Position numbers and translations under genes: made by a program
From: an uncultured Bacteroidales bacterium
GTDB lineage: Bacteria > Bacteroidota > Bacteroidia > Bacteroidales > UBA3824
DNA: 5,282 nucleotides
Assembly (NCBI GenBank): GCA_937877455.1
Contig: CALFIU010000036.1
Span: 1 to 5,282, forward strand
Direction of reading: 5' to 3'
Shown: one piece after another, positions 5,125 through 5,282 of the stretch
How the letters are laid out: the number at the start of each line of letters is the position of its first letter
Numbering within the stretch: position 1 is the first letter of the stretch
The notes under the pieces: model-generated
The model's input: only the letters and a program-made list of their open reading frames with translations
The model's database searches: none
Told to the model about the DNA's origin: nothing

Positions 5125-5156
5125 CAAATATAATGAATCTATTCCTATTTTGCAAT
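5125..5156 (-). promoter_or_regulatory. Bacteroidota-type promoter for XRE-ImmA
   Basis: On the minus strand, TATATTTG (complement of 5125-5132) matches TAnnTTTG, with ATTG 20 nt upstream (complement of 5153-5156) as a near-match to TTTG. It lies about 45 bp before the ATG at 5080. The surrounding 14 nt differ by only one base from those at the a2-b2 promoter. Confidence 0.65.
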
Positions 5157-5227
5157 TTTCGGACACATAAAATAATGAAAAAAATTCTTTTGGAAAACAA
5201 AATTTTGTACGAACCAGATTGTGATTG

Positions 5228-5282
5228 TACGGCGAAAACCTCGACCTCCTGTTCTCCGACCTTGCCGAGGCTCACAGAGAAT
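5228..5282 (+). repeat. 55-nt direct repeat, copy 2 (fragment of the methyltransferase end)
   Basis: Identical to 904-958 and in the same orientation. Its coding frame would be frame +2, but a TGA at 5222-5224 closes that frame just upstream, so here it is a gene fragment, not a start of a second methyltransferase. Whether the similarity continues past 5282 cannot be seen. The stretch 5157-5227 before it holds nothing I can assign. Confidence 0.95.

Noticed and set aside
5081..5227. Search for a HigB-like toxin upstream of XRE-ImmA
   Set aside because: Only a promoter and AT-rich DNA precede the start. No RelE/HigB-type frame fits between it and the window end.
5175..5282. Open + strand frame starting MKKILLENKILYEP and running off the window end
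   Set aside because: From 5228 on it translates the methyltransferase repeat in the wrong frame, so it would be a chimera. There is no convincing promoter, and 36 codons are too few to support a call.

Overview
The window looks like accessory DNA from a member of the Bacteroidota. The evidence is indirect. Two promoters match the phylum-specific -7 element TAnnTTTG with a TTTG-like -33 element. A CCCCTCTCC/GGAGAGGGG hairpin repeat of a kind I associate with Bacteroidota genomes lies at the left end. The protein families are also common in the phylum. I see no tRNA, rRNA, CRISPR array, transposase or integrase. No plasmid or phage structural gene is visible.

Layout. On the + strand, 1-1047 is the 3' part of an MmeI/YeeA-like DNA methyltransferase (type IIG/IIL restriction-modification family). 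Its frame is open to the left edge and passes in frame through two hairpin repeats and, further on, a heptamer tandem repeat. A bidirectional terminator (1046-1085) separates it from a convergent minus-strand operon (2684 to 1101): a DUF4417 protein, an acidic 136-aa protein (here 'a1') and a basic 146-aa protein (here 'b1'), with 14-nt and 1-nt overlaps. An AT-rich intergenic region (2685-2940) carries a + strand promoter-like motif and a strong + strand terminator, possibly a small RNA. Next comes a second copy of the two-gene module ('a2-b2', 3797/3760 to 2941) without DUF4417 but with its own promoter. Then comes an XRE-ImmA/IrrE (HTH plus zinc peptidase) gene from 5080, interrupted near its end by an in-frame TAG. 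The last 55 nt repeat exactly an internal piece of the methyltransferase gene.

Interpretation. The region resembles a small defence or addiction island beside a restriction-modification gene. The most interesting content is the duplicated a-b module. It has an acidic upstream partner tightly coupled to a basic, more conserved downstream partner with a D-x-D-x-x-H ... H-V-Q core, which looks like a toxin-antitoxin or nuclease-inhibitor pair. I do not recognise either family, and the function is inference. Several signs of instability occur together: an A8 frameshift in a2, a premature TAG in the ImmA gene, slippable repeats inside the methyltransferase, and a direct repeat of the methyltransferase end around about 4.3 kb of cargo. 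That 55-nt repeat may be biological (attachment or duplication) or the footprint of a short-read assembler at a contig end.
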